DNA of 64,000 bases, taken from Terrabacter aerolatus (GTDB lineage: Bacteria; Actinomycetota; Actinomycetes; Actinomycetales; Dermatophilaceae). Positions 50,018 to 58,159 of the stretch are shown here, piece by piece (the stretch's first letter is position 1; every line of letters begins with the position of its first letter). The position numbers were made by a program, and so were the translations under genes. The stretch covers positions 124,001 through 188,000 of the forward strand of contig NZ_BJYX01000006.1 of assembly GCF_007991735.1 (NCBI RefSeq), read 5' to 3'. A model generated the notes under the pieces. It searched no databases, had not been told where the DNA came from, and was given only the letters and a program-made list of their open reading frames with translations.

Positions 50018-50039
50018 GCCGACTCCCCGGGATCGCGGT

Positions 50040-50363
50040 TCAGGCCCAGGGCGAGCGGCCCATGACGCGGACGTACTCGTGCTTCCAGCGCCACCGGCGG
50101 ATCCCCACGACGATGCCGAGGAGGCCGACCGCCCCGAACATGGCCAGGAGGGCCCAGCCGGCGCCGAGCGCGCCCTGCGCCCCACCGTCGGCGGCCTTCT
50201 TGCACACGACGAAGAGCACGACGCCCGCCACGGCGATGACGGCGAAGAAGACCGTCATGACCCACGGCTCGCGGATCTGGCCGATGAAGAGACCGCCCTC
50301 GGGGACGGGGAACGGCTCCTTGGGCGGCGTGCCCCCGGTCCGGGTCTGGTCCACGTCACTCAT
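50040..50363 (-). CDS. Small membrane protein in the WXG100 cassette
   Basis: 107 residues. A polar, Pro-rich N-terminus (TPPKEPFPVPEGG) and two helices (VMTVFFAVIAVAGVVLFVV; LLAMFGAVGLLGIVVGI) with a basic end (RRWRWKHEYVRVMGR). ATG overlaps the stop of the upstream gene (ATGA). Family not recognised. Being last in a three-gene WXG100 transcript, it could be a membrane partner or an immunity protein; that is speculation from context. Confidence 0.7.
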   Translation of the reverse strand: MSDVDQTRTGGTPPKEPFPVPEGGLFIGQIREPWVMTVFFAVIAVAGVVLFVVCKKAADGGAQGALGAGWALLAMFGAVGLLGIVVGIRRWRWKHEYVRVMGRSPWA

Positions 50364-51064
50364 GCGGCCACCCCCTCGCCGTAGAGGCGCGCGACCTCGG
50401 CGGTGAGACCCGCCTCGTCGACGGTCCCGCCCGTGCCGGTGCCCGGACCCGACACGTCGCGCAGCGCCTCGTACCCCTCGCCCCGGGGACGGACGGCCAG
50501 CGTCCGGTCTCCGTCGGCGGTGCGGACCTGGAGGATGACGGCGGCGGCGGGGTCGGCGGCGAAGCGCTCCTTCATCATCCCGGTGACGAGCGCGGTCCGG
50601 TCGACGTCGGGCTCGCCGAGCCGCACGAACCACGACGCGAGCTGGCGAGGCTGCATCAGCGCCGTGACCGTGTCGGACTCGAGCAGCGCGACGTACTCGA
50701 CGTCGTCACCGTCGGCGCCGACGAAGCCGATCCGCGACCAGCGGTAGGCCTTGCCGGTGACGTACTCGATGAGCGCCGCGTAGGAGCGGGTCTGGCGGTC
50801 GCCGTTCTCGTCGAGCGTGAGCCAGCCGCGGGACACGAGCGAGGAGGCGCCGCCGATGAGGGCCCCCTCCTGGGCGATTCGGGGGTCGCTGAGGAGGAAC
50901 TCGCCCGAGGTCCGCGACGCCGCGGAGTCGTGCCGCGACAGGAGATAGGCCAGCTCGCTGGCGCCGATGCCGACGATGTCGTCGGGGAGCTCGATCGCCT
51001 CGATCGGCGTGCCGTGCAGAGGGTCCTTCACCCGGTCGCCCCGGGTCTCGTTCGTGTCGGTCAT
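50360..51064 (-). CDS. Uncharacterised protein of the WXG100 cassette, possibly EspG-like
   Basis: 234 residues, soluble, no signal peptide. Composition and outline (DDIVGIGASELAYLLSRHD; SSLVSRGWLTLDENG; VEYVALLESDTVTALMQPRQL; DRTLAVRPRGEGYEAL) recall the EspG chaperones of type VII secretion, which bind WXG-related substrates, but I cannot confirm the family. It lies 55 bp downstream of the WXG100 gene and is coupled to the next gene. About 30 residues at its C-terminus are Gly-rich and may be disordered. Confidence 0.6.
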   Translation of the reverse strand: MTDTNETRGDRVKDPLHGTPIEAIELPDDIVGIGASELAYLLSRHDSAASRTSGEFLLSDPRIAQEGALIGGASSLVSRGWLTLDENGDRQTRSYAALIEYVTGKAYRWSRIGFVGADGDDVEYVALLESDTVTALMQPRQLASWFVRLGEPDVDRTALVTGMMKERFAADPAAAVILQVRTADGDRTLAVRPRGEGYEALRDVSGPGTGTGGTVDEAGLTAEVARLYGEGVAA

Positions 51065-51119
51065 GTGCGTTCCACCTTGTCCTCGTGGCCGTCGTGGGCC
51101 ATGCGGTCGTCTCGGGTCG

Positions 51120-52088
51120 TCAGTCGAAGGGGTTCAGGGAGGAGAGGACGTCGCCGGCCTTGTCGGCGACGTCACCCGCGAAGTCGGCGACGTCGCCGGC
51201 CGCGTCGCTGATCGCGTGGCCGGCCTCGCCCGCGAAGTGCGAGATGTCGTCCCAGTGGTCGTAGACGAGCTCACCGACGGCCATCGCCCCGGCGGCCGCG
51301 CCCGCGATCGCGTTGACCGGCGGGATCGGCACCAGGGCCACGGCGCCGAGGGCGGTCATGGCCCCGTCGTAGGTGGCACGCCCGTAGTGGCCGCCCGCGA
51401 TGTCGTTGGCCACGGTGAACCCGCCCAGCGCGACGCCGGCGGGGCCGAGGAACTTGCCGAACGTGCCGAGCCCCTTGGCGAGCTTCGAGCCGTCCTCGAG
51501 CGCCGGCACGAAGCGCGAGAGCGTCGACCAGTTCTTCGGGGCGAGGGCGTCGCCGAACTCGGCCAGGCGACCCGTGTTCCACGCGTTCTTGAGGTTCTTG
51601 AAGAGCCCCAGCTCGCTGTCGAAGCCGCCGAGGTTGTTGGAGAAGTTCTTGAGCTTGAGCGCCAGACCGGCGACGCTGCCCAGCGTTCCCGCGAGCTTGA
51701 ACGGCGTGAAGAGCGCCTTGGTGAGGTCGTAGCCGGGGATGCCGCCGTTGCCCACGCTCGCGCTGCCCGGCCCGAGAGGGCCCACGGGACCGAGGGGACC
51801 GGCGCCGCCGGAGCCCTGACCGCTCGCCGTGTCCTGCTGACCGGCGTTGCGGCGCAGCGCCTCCGCGAGCTTGCCGAGGTCGGTACCGAACTGGGTCAGC
51901 TGGGCCTCGATCGGGGGCCAGCGGTTCATCAGCTGGTCGAGGTCGCCGCCGCCCCACTGCCCCCTGAGGGCGTGCACCGCACGGCTCGCCTCGCCCTTGA
52001 CCGTGTCGCACTCGCGGGCGTGACCGGTGATCCGCTCGGCGGAGGCCCGCAGCGCCACCGGGTCGGCACCCTTCTTGTAGATCGCCAT
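51120..52088 (-). CDS. WXG100-domain protein with C-terminal Gly/Ala-rich putative effector region
   Basis: 322 residues. Residues 1-85 form two predicted helices joined by a turn with W45-G46 (LRGQWGGGDL), the WXG100 layout of ESX/type VII substrates. A Gly/Pro linker follows (about 86-118), then about 200 residues with hydrophobic Gly/Ala stretches (FLGPAGVALGGFTVANDIAGG; NAIAGAAAGAMAVGELV) and an amphipathic repeat near the end (DVADFAGDVADKAGDVL). This is the shape of a long WXG100 effector rather than a 100-residue EsxA. No secretion ATPase (EccC) is encoded in the window. Confidence 0.78.
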   Translation of the reverse strand: MAIYKKGADPVALRASAERITGHARECDTVKGEASRAVHALRGQWGGGDLDQLMNRWPPIEAQLTQFGTDLGKLAEALRRNAGQQDTASGQGSGGAGPLGPVGPLGPGSASVGNGGIPGYDLTKALFTPFKLAGTLGSVAGLALKLKNFSNNLGGFDSELGLFKNLKNAWNTGRLAEFGDALAPKNWSTLSRFVPALEDGSKLAKGLGTFGKFLGPAGVALGGFTVANDIAGGHYGRATYDGAMTALGAVALVPIPPVNAIAGAAAGAMAVGELVYDHWDDISHFAGEAGHAISDAAGDVADFAGDVADKAGDVLSSLNPFD

Positions 52089-52163
52089 CTGTCGTACTCC
52101 CCTGATGTCGTCGCCGCTGTCGTGTGCCGGCCCGGGAGGGCCCCGGCATCTCGGCCCACCCGC

Positions 52164-52192
52164 AACCTACGCAACCATGCCAACCCGGACAA
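52164..52192 (-). promoter_or_regulatory. Promoter of the WXG100 cassette
   Basis: On the minus strand TTGTCC (complement of 52187-52192) and TAGGTT (complement of 52164-52169) are 17 bp apart, a near-ideal sigma-70 type promoter. The -10 region lies in GGTTGCGTAGGTT, a 13-mer found again in the hemolysin III promoter at 53231-53243. A short hairpin GGGGAG-CA-CTCCCC (52194-52207) just upstream may terminate uppS. Confidence 0.6.
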
Positions 52193-52216
52193 TGGGGAGC
52201 ACTCCCCTACGGCAGG

Positions 52217-52978
52217 TCAGCCGCCGAAACGACGGTGCCGGCCGGCATACGCCCGGAGCGCGCGGAGGAAGTCGACGTGGCGGAAGTCCGGCCAGTACGC
52301 CTCGCAGAAGTAGAACTCGGACGTCGCGCTCTGCCAGAGCAGGAAGCCGCCGAGGCGCTGCTCTCCGGAGGTGCGGATGACGAGGTCCGGGTCGGGCTGG
52401 CCCTTGGTGTACAGGTGCTCGGCGATGTCCTCGACGGTGAGCCCCGCGGCGATCTCGTCGATCGACTCCCCGGCAGCCGCGCGGGCGAGCAGCAGGTCAC
52501 GGACGGCATCGGCGATCTCGCGGCGGCCGCCGTAGCCGACGGCGACGTTGACCGTCATGCCCTCGACGTCCTCCGTGCGCTTCGCCGAGGCGCTGAGGCT
52601 CGCGGCCGTCTCGGGCGGCAGCAGGTCGAGCGCCCCGACGATCTTGAGACGCCAGTGGCCCGACTCGGCGAGGTCGGCGACGGCGGTCTCGATGATCTTC
52701 AGGAGCGGCGCCAGCTCCTCCTCGGCGCGGCGCAGGTTGTCGGTCGAGAGCAGCCAGAGCGTGACGTATTCGACGCCCGCGTCGCGGCACCACTCGAGCA
52801 GCTCCTCGATCTTGTCGGCGCCCGCCTGGTGGCCGCTCGCGGTGCCGGCGCCGCGAGCCCTGGCCCAACGTCGGTTGCCGTCGAGCATGACGGCGACGTG
52901 GCGTGGGAGCGCCTCCTTGGGGAGGTCCTTGAGGACTCGGCGCTCGTACGCGCCGTAGACCACATCGCGCCACCCCAC
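52217..52978 (-). CDS. uppS: Isoprenyl transferase (undecaprenyl/polyprenyl diphosphate synthase)
   Basis: 253 residues. Cis-prenyltransferase motifs: HVAVMLDGNRRWARARG (catalytic Asp), LWLLSTDNLRR, and VIRTSGEQRLGGFLLWQS. GTG start (VGWRDVVYGAYERR), with GAGGAGG four bases upstream. Makes the polyprenyl carrier for cell-wall synthesis. A GTATGCCG copy encodes RAYAGR near the end. Confidence 0.95.
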   Translation of the reverse strand: MGWRDVVYGAYERRVLKDLPKEALPRHVAVMLDGNRRWARARGAGTASGHQAGADKIEELLEWCRDAGVEYVTLWLLSTDNLRRAEEELAPLLKIIETAVADLAESGHWRLKIVGALDLLPPETAASLSASAKRTEDVEGMTVNVAVGYGGRREIADAVRDLLLARAAAGESIDEIAAGLTVEDIAEHLYTKGQPDPDLVIRTSGEQRLGGFLLWQSATSEFYFCEAYWPDFRHVDFLRALRAYAGRHRRFGG

Positions 52979-53209
52979 GGGGCCTCCTCGTCGACTCGCT
53001 CGTGTGTCATCGTCGGTCCGGACCGGGCAGCCCGGGAGAGCCGCGCTATCACCGTACCCCCCGCGCCTGCGCCGGCCGCGGCGGTCCGGTGGAGTCGTCG
53101 CGAGCGTCTGGTGAGCATGCTGTGACGAGGCCGTGAAGAGGGTCGCGAGACCGTGCTGGAGGCGGTTGTCGCGACGGCCCGGAGCGGACGTTCTCACAGC
53201 AGATCCTGA

Positions 53210-53243
53210 ACCTACGTTGCCGTAACCTACGGTTGCGTAGGTT
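53210..53243. promoter_or_regulatory. Operator-like repeats in the hemolysin III promoter
   Basis: AACCTACG occurs at 53210 and 53224, and its complement CGTAGGTT at 53236-53243; the last two form an 8-bp inverted repeat with a 4-bp spacer. TAGAGT at 53243-53248 is 7 nt before the ATG, so the palindrome overlaps the -10/-35 region. That is the place and shape of a TetR-family repressor site. Confidence 0.55.
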
Positions 53244-53255
53244 AGAGTGAGCGGC

Positions 53256-53978
53256 ATGAGCGCCACCCCCGAGCACGTCCCAGGCACCGTCCCCGAGGAG
53301 CCGGCCAGCACCCCGGTCGCCGACCTCGTGGCCATCGTCAAGCCCCGCCTCCGCGGCTGGCTGCACCTCGGCATGTTCCCCGTCGCCGTCATCGGCGGCC
53401 TGGCGCTCGTGCTCGTCTCCGACCCCGGCGCGGTGCGCACCGCCTCGATCGTCTTCACGGTGAGCGCCGCCCTGCTCTTCGGCGTCTCCGCCGTCTACCA
53501 CCGCGGCACGTGGGGACCGAGGATGTCGGGCCTGCTCAAGCGCTTCGACCACTCGAACATCTACCTCATCATCGCCGGCACGTACACGCCGTTCGCGGTG
53601 ACCCTGCTGCCGTCCGGCCAGGCCCGACTGCTCCTGTCGGTCATCTGGGGCGCCGCGATCGCGGGCGTGCTCTTCCGCGTCTTCTGGGTCAGCGCGCCGC
53701 GCTGGCTCTACACCGCGCTCTACCTCGCGCTCGGCTGGGCCGCCGTCTTCTACGTCGTGCCCTTCTGGCGCGAGGGCGGTCCGCTCATCGGCTCGCTCAT
53801 CGGGCTCGGCGGCCTCATGTACACCGCGGGCGGCATCGTCTACGGGACGAAGCGGCCCAACCCGTGGCCCAAGTGGTTCGGCTTCCACGAGGTCTTCCAC
53901 GCCTTCACGCTCGGCGGCTTCCTCACGCACTTCGCCGCGATCACGCTCGCGGTCGTCGGCTACCAGGCCGCCACCTGA
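53256..53978 (+). CDS. Hemolysin III family membrane protein (TrhA/PAQR)
   Basis: 240 residues, seven helices. VSAVYHRGTW, RFDHSNIYLIIAGTYTPFAV and FGFHEVFHAFTLGGFLTHF carry the conserved His/Asp/Ser of PAQR-type hydrolases. Likely role in membrane lipid homeostasis, not lysis. ATG 53256 fits the leaderless promoter; GTG 53247 is less likely since it lies inside the -10 box. Confidence 0.9.
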   Translation: MSATPEHVPGTVPEEPASTPVADLVAIVKPRLRGWLHLGMFPVAVIGGLALVLVSDPGAVRTASIVFTVSAALLFGVSAVYHRGTWGPRMSGLLKRFDHSNIYLIIAGTYTPFAVTLLPSGQARLLLSVIWGAAIAGVLFRVFWVSAPRWLYTALYLALGWAAVFYVVPFWREGGPLIGSLIGLGGLMYTAGGIVYGTKRPNPWPKWFGFHEVFHAFTLGGFLTHFAAITLAVVGYQAAT

Positions 53979-54008
53979 GCGTCCCACGCTCCCGATCCCG
54001 TGGGACAT

Positions 54009-54043
54009 GACGAACGCCCCGGCCTCGTGCCGGGGCGTTCGTC
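54009..54043. terminator. Terminator between hemolysin III and the small membrane protein gene
   Basis: GACGAACGCCCCGGC (54009-54023) pairs with GCCGGGGCGTTCGTC (54029-54043) over 15 bp around a CTCGT loop. It lies between convergent genes. A GTATGCCG copy follows at 54055. Confidence 0.85.
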
Positions 54044-54074
54044 GTGTCGATGGCGTATGCCGTGTGGCGGCGTC

Positions 54075-54341
54075 TCAGGGACGCGGCCGCTCCCCCGGAG
54101 CGTCGTCACCGGGCTCGCGCGGGGCGTCGGAGACCTCGGGGGTCGTGCCGGAGCCTGCTGCGTGGCCGTCGACGTCTCCCGTGGCGGCGAGCTCCTCGGC
54201 CCGGTCACGGTCGCGGTAGGCCATCCGGCGCAGGCGGCTGTTCATGTTGCGCACGAGGAACCACAGCGCGATGGCCAGCACGAAGAAGGCGATGAAGCCC
54301 CAGATGCCGGGCCCGACCGGGAGGTTGCCACCGCCGTTCAT
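54075..54341 (-). CDS. Small single-helix membrane protein downstream of mca
   Basis: 88 residues. One hydrophobic segment (GPGIWGFIAFFVLAIALWFLV) then a basic stretch and an acidic tail. ATG overlaps the mca stop (ATGA). A similar small membrane gene sits next to mca in M. tuberculosis. Function unknown. Confidence 0.8.
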   Translation of the reverse strand: MNGGGNLPVGPGIWGFIAFFVLAIALWFLVRNMNSRLRRMAYRDRDRAEELAATGDVDGHAAGSGTTPEVSDAPREPGDDAPGERPRP

Positions 54342-55402
54342 CGGGCCCTCGCCGTGGTGGACCCGAGCTCGCTGTCGTCGTCGTGGCCGGCACCACGGTC
54401 GTCGACCTCGTCGGCGTGGGTCTCGGAGCTGTCGCCGCGGCCGGGCTGCTCGGCGTCCTCCGCCTCGGGCTCGTCGGTGATGCGGCCGTCGTGGACGAGC
54501 TCGAGGCCGGTGCTGGTCGCGAGCGCGTCGGCGTCCGTGACGCTGCCCAGACCGGCGAAGAGGTCGTCCTCACCCTCGGCGATCGGCACGTACGACAGCG
54601 CGGCCTCGAACTCCTCGACGCCCCAGACGCGCTGCTGGACCTCGAGCGGCACCTGGAACCAGAAGCCGTCGGGGTCGACCTGAGTCGCGTGGGCCAGCAG
54701 GGCCCGGTCACGCGTCTCGAAGTGCTCGGCGCACGCGATCGTCGTGGTGGGACGTCCCGACCGGCGGGGCTTCCAGTTCGCCAGCCACTCGGCATACGGG
54801 CTCTCGAGTCCCTCGGCGAGCATGGCGTCGTGGATGGCCTCGAGCCTGGGCTTGGACCACCCGCCGTTGTAGTAGATCTTGAGCGGCTGCCACGGCTCGC
54901 CCGCGTGCGGGTAGCGCGAGGGGTCACCGGCCGCCTCGAAGGCCGCCATCGACACGGTGTGGCACATGATGTGGTCCGGGTGGGGGTAGCCACCCTTCTC
55001 GTCGTACGTCGTCATGACGTGCGGGCGCCAGGCGCGGATGACCCGCACGAGCGCCTCGGTCGTCACGTCGATGTCCTCCAGCGCGAAGCAGCCGTCGGGA
55101 AGCGGCGGCAGCGGGTCGCCCTCGGGGAGGCCCGAGTCGACGAAGCCGAGCCACGTGTGCTCACAGCCGAGCACCTCCTGGGCGGCCTTCATCTCGTCGC
55201 GGCGCACCTGGGCGATGTCACGCAGGATGTGCGGGTCGTCCTTGAGCTTCTCGTTGAGGATGTCGCCCCGCTCGCCGCCCGTGCAGGAGACGACCATGAC
55301 GGAGGCCCCCGCGGCGACGTACCTGGCCGTCGTCGCGGCGCCCTTGCTCGACTCGTCGTCGGGGTGCGCGTGCACCGCCATCAAACGCATGCCCTCGGCC
55401 AC
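54338..55402 (-). CDS. mca: Mycothiol S-conjugate amidase
   Basis: 354 residues. Zinc-binding AVHAHPDDESSKG and YPHPDHIMCH, as in the MshB/Mca family. It cleaves mycothiol conjugates of toxins to mercapturic acids for export. The GTG start (VAEGMRLMAVHAHPDD) has GGGAG upstream; longer frames were rejected. The C-terminal about 60 residues are acidic and low-complexity (EDAEQPGRGDSSETHADEVDD), beyond the normal end. Confidence 0.93.
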   Translation of the reverse strand: MAEGMRLMAVHAHPDDESSKGAATTARYVAAGASVMVVSCTGGERGDILNEKLKDDPHILRDIAQVRRDEMKAAQEVLGCEHTWLGFVDSGLPEGDPLPPLPDGCFALEDIDVTTEALVRVIRAWRPHVMTTYDEKGGYPHPDHIMCHTVSMAAFEAAGDPSRYPHAGEPWQPLKIYYNGGWSKPRLEAIHDAMLAEGLESPYAEWLANWKPRRSGRPTTTIACAEHFETRDRALLAHATQVDPDGFWFQVPLEVQQRVWGVEEFEAALSYVPIAEGEDDLFAGLGSVTDADALATSTGLELVHDGRITDEPEAEDAEQPGRGDSSETHADEVDDRGAGHDDDSELGSTTARAR

Positions 55403-55586
55403 GTGGCTCCCTGTTCGTCCGGAGTGTCGTTGGTGGGGGCGCAGGCGGCTCACGGTCACCCGATGCCTGCCGGCGCCCGGGCCGCTGCTCTCCGGCGTGC
55501 TGCCATGGGAGAGACTGGGGCCCGACCGCCATCCTCTCACTCCCCCGCGCCCTTCGACGCGCGGGCTCGAACCGCCAGGACCCCGT

Positions 55587-55958
55587 ATGCCGTCCCGACC
55601 GACCCTGCCTCGCCCCGCCCCCGGCCAGCTGAAGTGGTGGGTGGTCGGCACTGTCGGCATCCTCGCCGGCGTGGGTCTGACGATCTGGTTCGGGCTCTCC
55701 GCGACGCTGGGCCAGCCGAGCTGGGACACCCTGGGCTACAAGGTCGTCAGCGACCAGCAGGTGCGGGTCGACTTCCAGGTGACCCGACCGGGTGGGCGCG
55801 CGATGACGTGCACGATCGAGGCGCTGGCGCGTGACTTCTCGCCCGTCGGCACGAGCACGGTGCGGGTGGCGGCGAGCGCCACCGAGACGACGACCGAGTC
55901 GGCCACCCTGCGCACGACCTCCCGTGCGGTCACCGGCCAGGTCAAGACCTGCTCCTGA
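55587..55958 (+). CDS. DUF4307 family membrane-anchored protein
   Basis: 123 residues. One N-terminal helix (WWVVGTVGILAGVGLTIWFGL), then an extracytoplasmic domain with VRVDFQVTRPGGRAMTCTIEAL and a C-terminal Cys. This layout and the position between mca and greA match DUF4307. The ATG is part of a GTATGCCG copy (55585). Divergent from mca; function unknown. Confidence 0.85.
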   Translation: MPSRPTLPRPAPGQLKWWVVGTVGILAGVGLTIWFGLSATLGQPSWDTLGYKVVSDQQVRVDFQVTRPGGRAMTCTIEALARDFSPVGTSTVRVAASATETTTESATLRTTSRAVTGQVKTCS

Positions 55959-55960
55959 CC

Positions 55961-55996
55961 TGCAGTTCTCCGGGACCGAAAGCGGCGTGAACTGCA
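55961..55996 (+). terminator. Inverted repeat after DUF4307, possible terminator
   Basis: TGCAGTTC (55961-55968) and GAACTGCA (55989-55996) are perfect 8-bp inverted copies with a 20-bp loop. It starts 2 bp after the DUF4307 stop and ends 20 bp before the greA -10 box. Confidence 0.4.
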
Positions 55997-56015
55997 CGTT
56001 CGGCGTGCGTTTTGT

Positions 56016-56135
56016 TATCCTGAATGCTTCATCCAGGGTCCGGACCCGTCGCCGACCGGCACACGAGTCGTCGACACCCCCGTCCGGGCCCATCTGTTTT
56101 TGTGCAGGCGCCCACGCGGAGCACCGCGTGGGCGC
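56016..56135 (+). promoter_or_regulatory. greA promoter and structured leader
   Basis: TATCCT (56016-56021) fits a -10 box, giving a leader of about 130 nt. It contains a perfect 12-bp palindrome GGGTCCGGACCC (56036-56047), a run of five T (about 56097-56101) and a 12-bp stem with a 4-nt AGCA loop (56108-56135) ending 9 bp before AAGGAG. The stem could control ribosome access or elongation. Confidence 0.5.
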
Positions 56136-56158
56136 TGTTCATCCAAGGAGTGACAACC

Positions 56159-56644
56159 GTGACCGAGACTGCCGCTGGCTTCCTGACCCAGGATGCCCAT
56201 GACCGCCTCAAGGCGGAGCTGGACCAGCTCACGGGCGAAGGTCGCCTCGAGATCGCACGCAAGATCGAGGAGGCCCGCGAGGAGGGCGACCTCAAGGAGA
56301 ACGGCGGCTACCACGCCGCCCGCGAGGAGCAGGGCAAGATGGAGGCCCGCATCCGCCAGCTCACCGCGCTGCTCCAGGACGCCACGATCGGCGAGACGCC
56401 CCCCGACGACGGTGTCGTCGAGCCGGGCATGCTCGTGACGGTCGAGATCTTCGGCGACGAGGAGACGTTCCTGCTCGGCAACCGCGAGATCGCCGACGGC
56501 TCCGACCTGCAGGTCTTCTCCGAGAAGTCCGCCATGGGCGCCGCCATCAACGGCAAGAGCGTCGGTGACAGCACGAGCTACGAGGCGCCGAACGGCAAGA
56601 CGATCGACGTCAAGATCGTGGCCGCCAAGCCGTACACCGGCTGA
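56159..56644 (+). CDS. greA: Transcription elongation factor GreA
   Basis: 161 residues. The N-terminal coiled coil (LKAELDQLTGEGRLEIARKIEEAREEGDLKENGGYHAAREEQG, 56208-56336) with the acidic tip DLKEN is the GreA signature, and the C-terminal FKBP-like domain ends VKIVAAKPYTG. It rescues backtracked RNA polymerase. GTG start with AAGGAG. Confidence 0.96.
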   Translation: MTETAAGFLTQDAHDRLKAELDQLTGEGRLEIARKIEEAREEGDLKENGGYHAAREEQGKMEARIRQLTALLQDATIGETPPDDGVVEPGMLVTVEIFGDEETFLLGNREIADGSDLQVFSEKSAMGAAINGKSVGDSTSYEAPNGKTIDVKIVAAKPYTG

Positions 56645-56660
56645 GCACCACTGCGCCTGA

Positions 56661-56702
56661 CGAACGGGCCGGCCGCCCCCTCGGGGGTGGCCGGCCCGTT
56701 CG
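56661..56702 (+). terminator. greA terminator
   Basis: CGAACGGGCCGGCC (56661-56674) pairs with GGCCGGCCCGTTCG (56689-56702); an inner CCCCC/GGGGG extends the stem to about 20 bp. It lies 17 bp after the greA stop. Confidence 0.85.
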
Positions 56703-56786
56703 CGTGTCCGGCGCCGGTGGCGCTCAGCGACGCCGAAGCGCTTCGGGCGCGCCGGGACGAACCGGCGCGCCAGAGCGGGACCGGCG

Positions 56787-58136
56787 TCAGTGCACGATCT
56801 GCGCGGCGACGGCCCGCGCGAGGCGCCCTCCGTCGGGGTCGTCGGCGAGCAGGCCCGCTGCGAAGAGCAGGTATGCCGTGTCGACCGTCGCCTGCGCCGA
56901 GCGCGGCACCTTCCAGCCACCCGCATGGTCGGTCAGGACGGCCCCGAGCACGTGGTCGCGACCGGCGGCGTCGGCGTGACGCAGCACTCCCCCGGAGCCG
57001 ACGAGGACCGCGACGTTGGCGAGCGGTCGCGCCGACTCGGTCGGCTGGGCCGCTCGAGCGTGCCGACGCACGGCGACGAGCGCCGCGAGCCGGGCGAGCT
57101 CGAGGTCGAGTCGTCGGTCCAGGTCGTCGGCGGGGAGGGAGCCCGGGCGCTCGTGGACGCGCGCGGCATACGCCCTGAGCGCGTCGACGTCCGCGACGCC
57201 GTCGAGCAGGTGCTCGCTCGTGGCGGCGTCGAGCACGTGCTCGGCGTTCCAGCGCATCCCGAGGTCACCCTCGACGGTGCGCGCGTGCCACAGCGGCGCC
57301 ACGACCTCCTTGCGCAGGCCCGCGTCCTCCCCCTCGGGCGTCAGGCACGAGTACACGTCGGTCGTGGCCCCGCCGATGTCGACGACGAGCACGTCGCCGC
57401 CGGTCTCCGACGCGAGCACCTCGACGCAGCGGAGCACGACGTCGGGCGTCGCCGCCTCGACCATCGCGGCGAAGTCGGGGTCGCGCGAGAGACCCTTGCC
57501 ACCGATGACGTGACGCAGGAACGCGTCCCTGATCGCAGCACGAGCCGACTCCGGAGCGATGACGCCGATCTGCGGGAGCACGTTGTCGGCGAGGAGGGTC
57601 GGACGCCCGGCTCGCTCCAGCACCGCCGCGGCAGCCTCGCGCGCCTCGACGTTGCCGGCCACGACGATCGGGACGGCGCGCGCCCCGTGTCCGCCGATGG
57701 CGCCGGCGCCGAGCCGTGCGGCGTTGTGCAGCAGGACGTTGCTGTTGCCGCCGTCGGTGCCGCCGACGAGCAGGATGATGTCGGGACGGGACGCGCGGAC
57801 GCCGGCGACGTCGGCGCGGGTCAGCTCACCCGCCGCTACGTGCACGACCTTGGCGCCTGCCGAGAGCCCCACCCGGTGGCCTGCCTGGGCCGTGACGGTG
57901 CGCTCGTAGCCGACGACGGCGAGCCGGAGCCCACCACCGGCGCTCGAGCAGGCACGTACGACGGCGTCGTCGGGCACCCCGAGCTCGGCGCGCACCGTCC
58001 GGTAGCCGTCAAGGATGTCGCCGCGGCCCTGCGTGCCCGTCGTCAGGCTCGAGGCCGTGCCCAGCACCGTGCCGTCGTCCGCGACGAGCGCGCCCTTGGT
58101 GAACGTCGACCCGAAGTCGACGGCGAGGATCGTCAT
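56787..58136 (-). CDS. GlmL/MutL-like ATPase (glutamate mutase accessory family)
   Basis: 449 residues. Actin/HSP70-type ATPase motifs: ILAVDFGSTFTKGALV (phosphate 1), VLVVDIGGATTDVYSC (phosphate 2) and VLVGSGGVLRH (adenosine). LLVGGTDGGNSNVLLHNA is typical of the MutL/GlmL family, presumed to maintain B12-dependent glutamate mutase. Neither mutase subunit (GlmE, GlmS/MutS) is in the window, so the real client is unknown. ATG 58136 begins directly with the first ATPase strand; longer frames are artefacts. Confidence 0.85.
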   Translation of the reverse strand: MTILAVDFGSTFTKGALVADDGTVLGTASSLTTGTQGRGDILDGYRTVRAELGVPDDAVVRACSSAGGGLRLAVVGYERTVTAQAGHRVGLSAGAKVVHVAAGELTRADVAGVRASRPDIILLVGGTDGGNSNVLLHNAARLGAGAIGGHGARAVPIVVAGNVEAREAAAAVLERAGRPTLLADNVLPQIGVIAPESARAAIRDAFLRHVIGGKGLSRDPDFAAMVEAATPDVVLRCVEVLASETGGDVLVVDIGGATTDVYSCLTPEGEDAGLRKEVVAPLWHARTVEGDLGMRWNAEHVLDAATSEHLLDGVADVDALRAYAARVHERPGSLPADDLDRRLDLELARLAALVAVRRHARAAQPTESARPLANVAVLVGSGGVLRHADAAGRDHVLGAVLTDHAGGWKVPRSAQATVDTAYLLFAAGLLADDPDGGRLARAVAAQIVH

Positions 58137-58159
58137 GCGTCGCGGCGGGCTGGGTCGGG

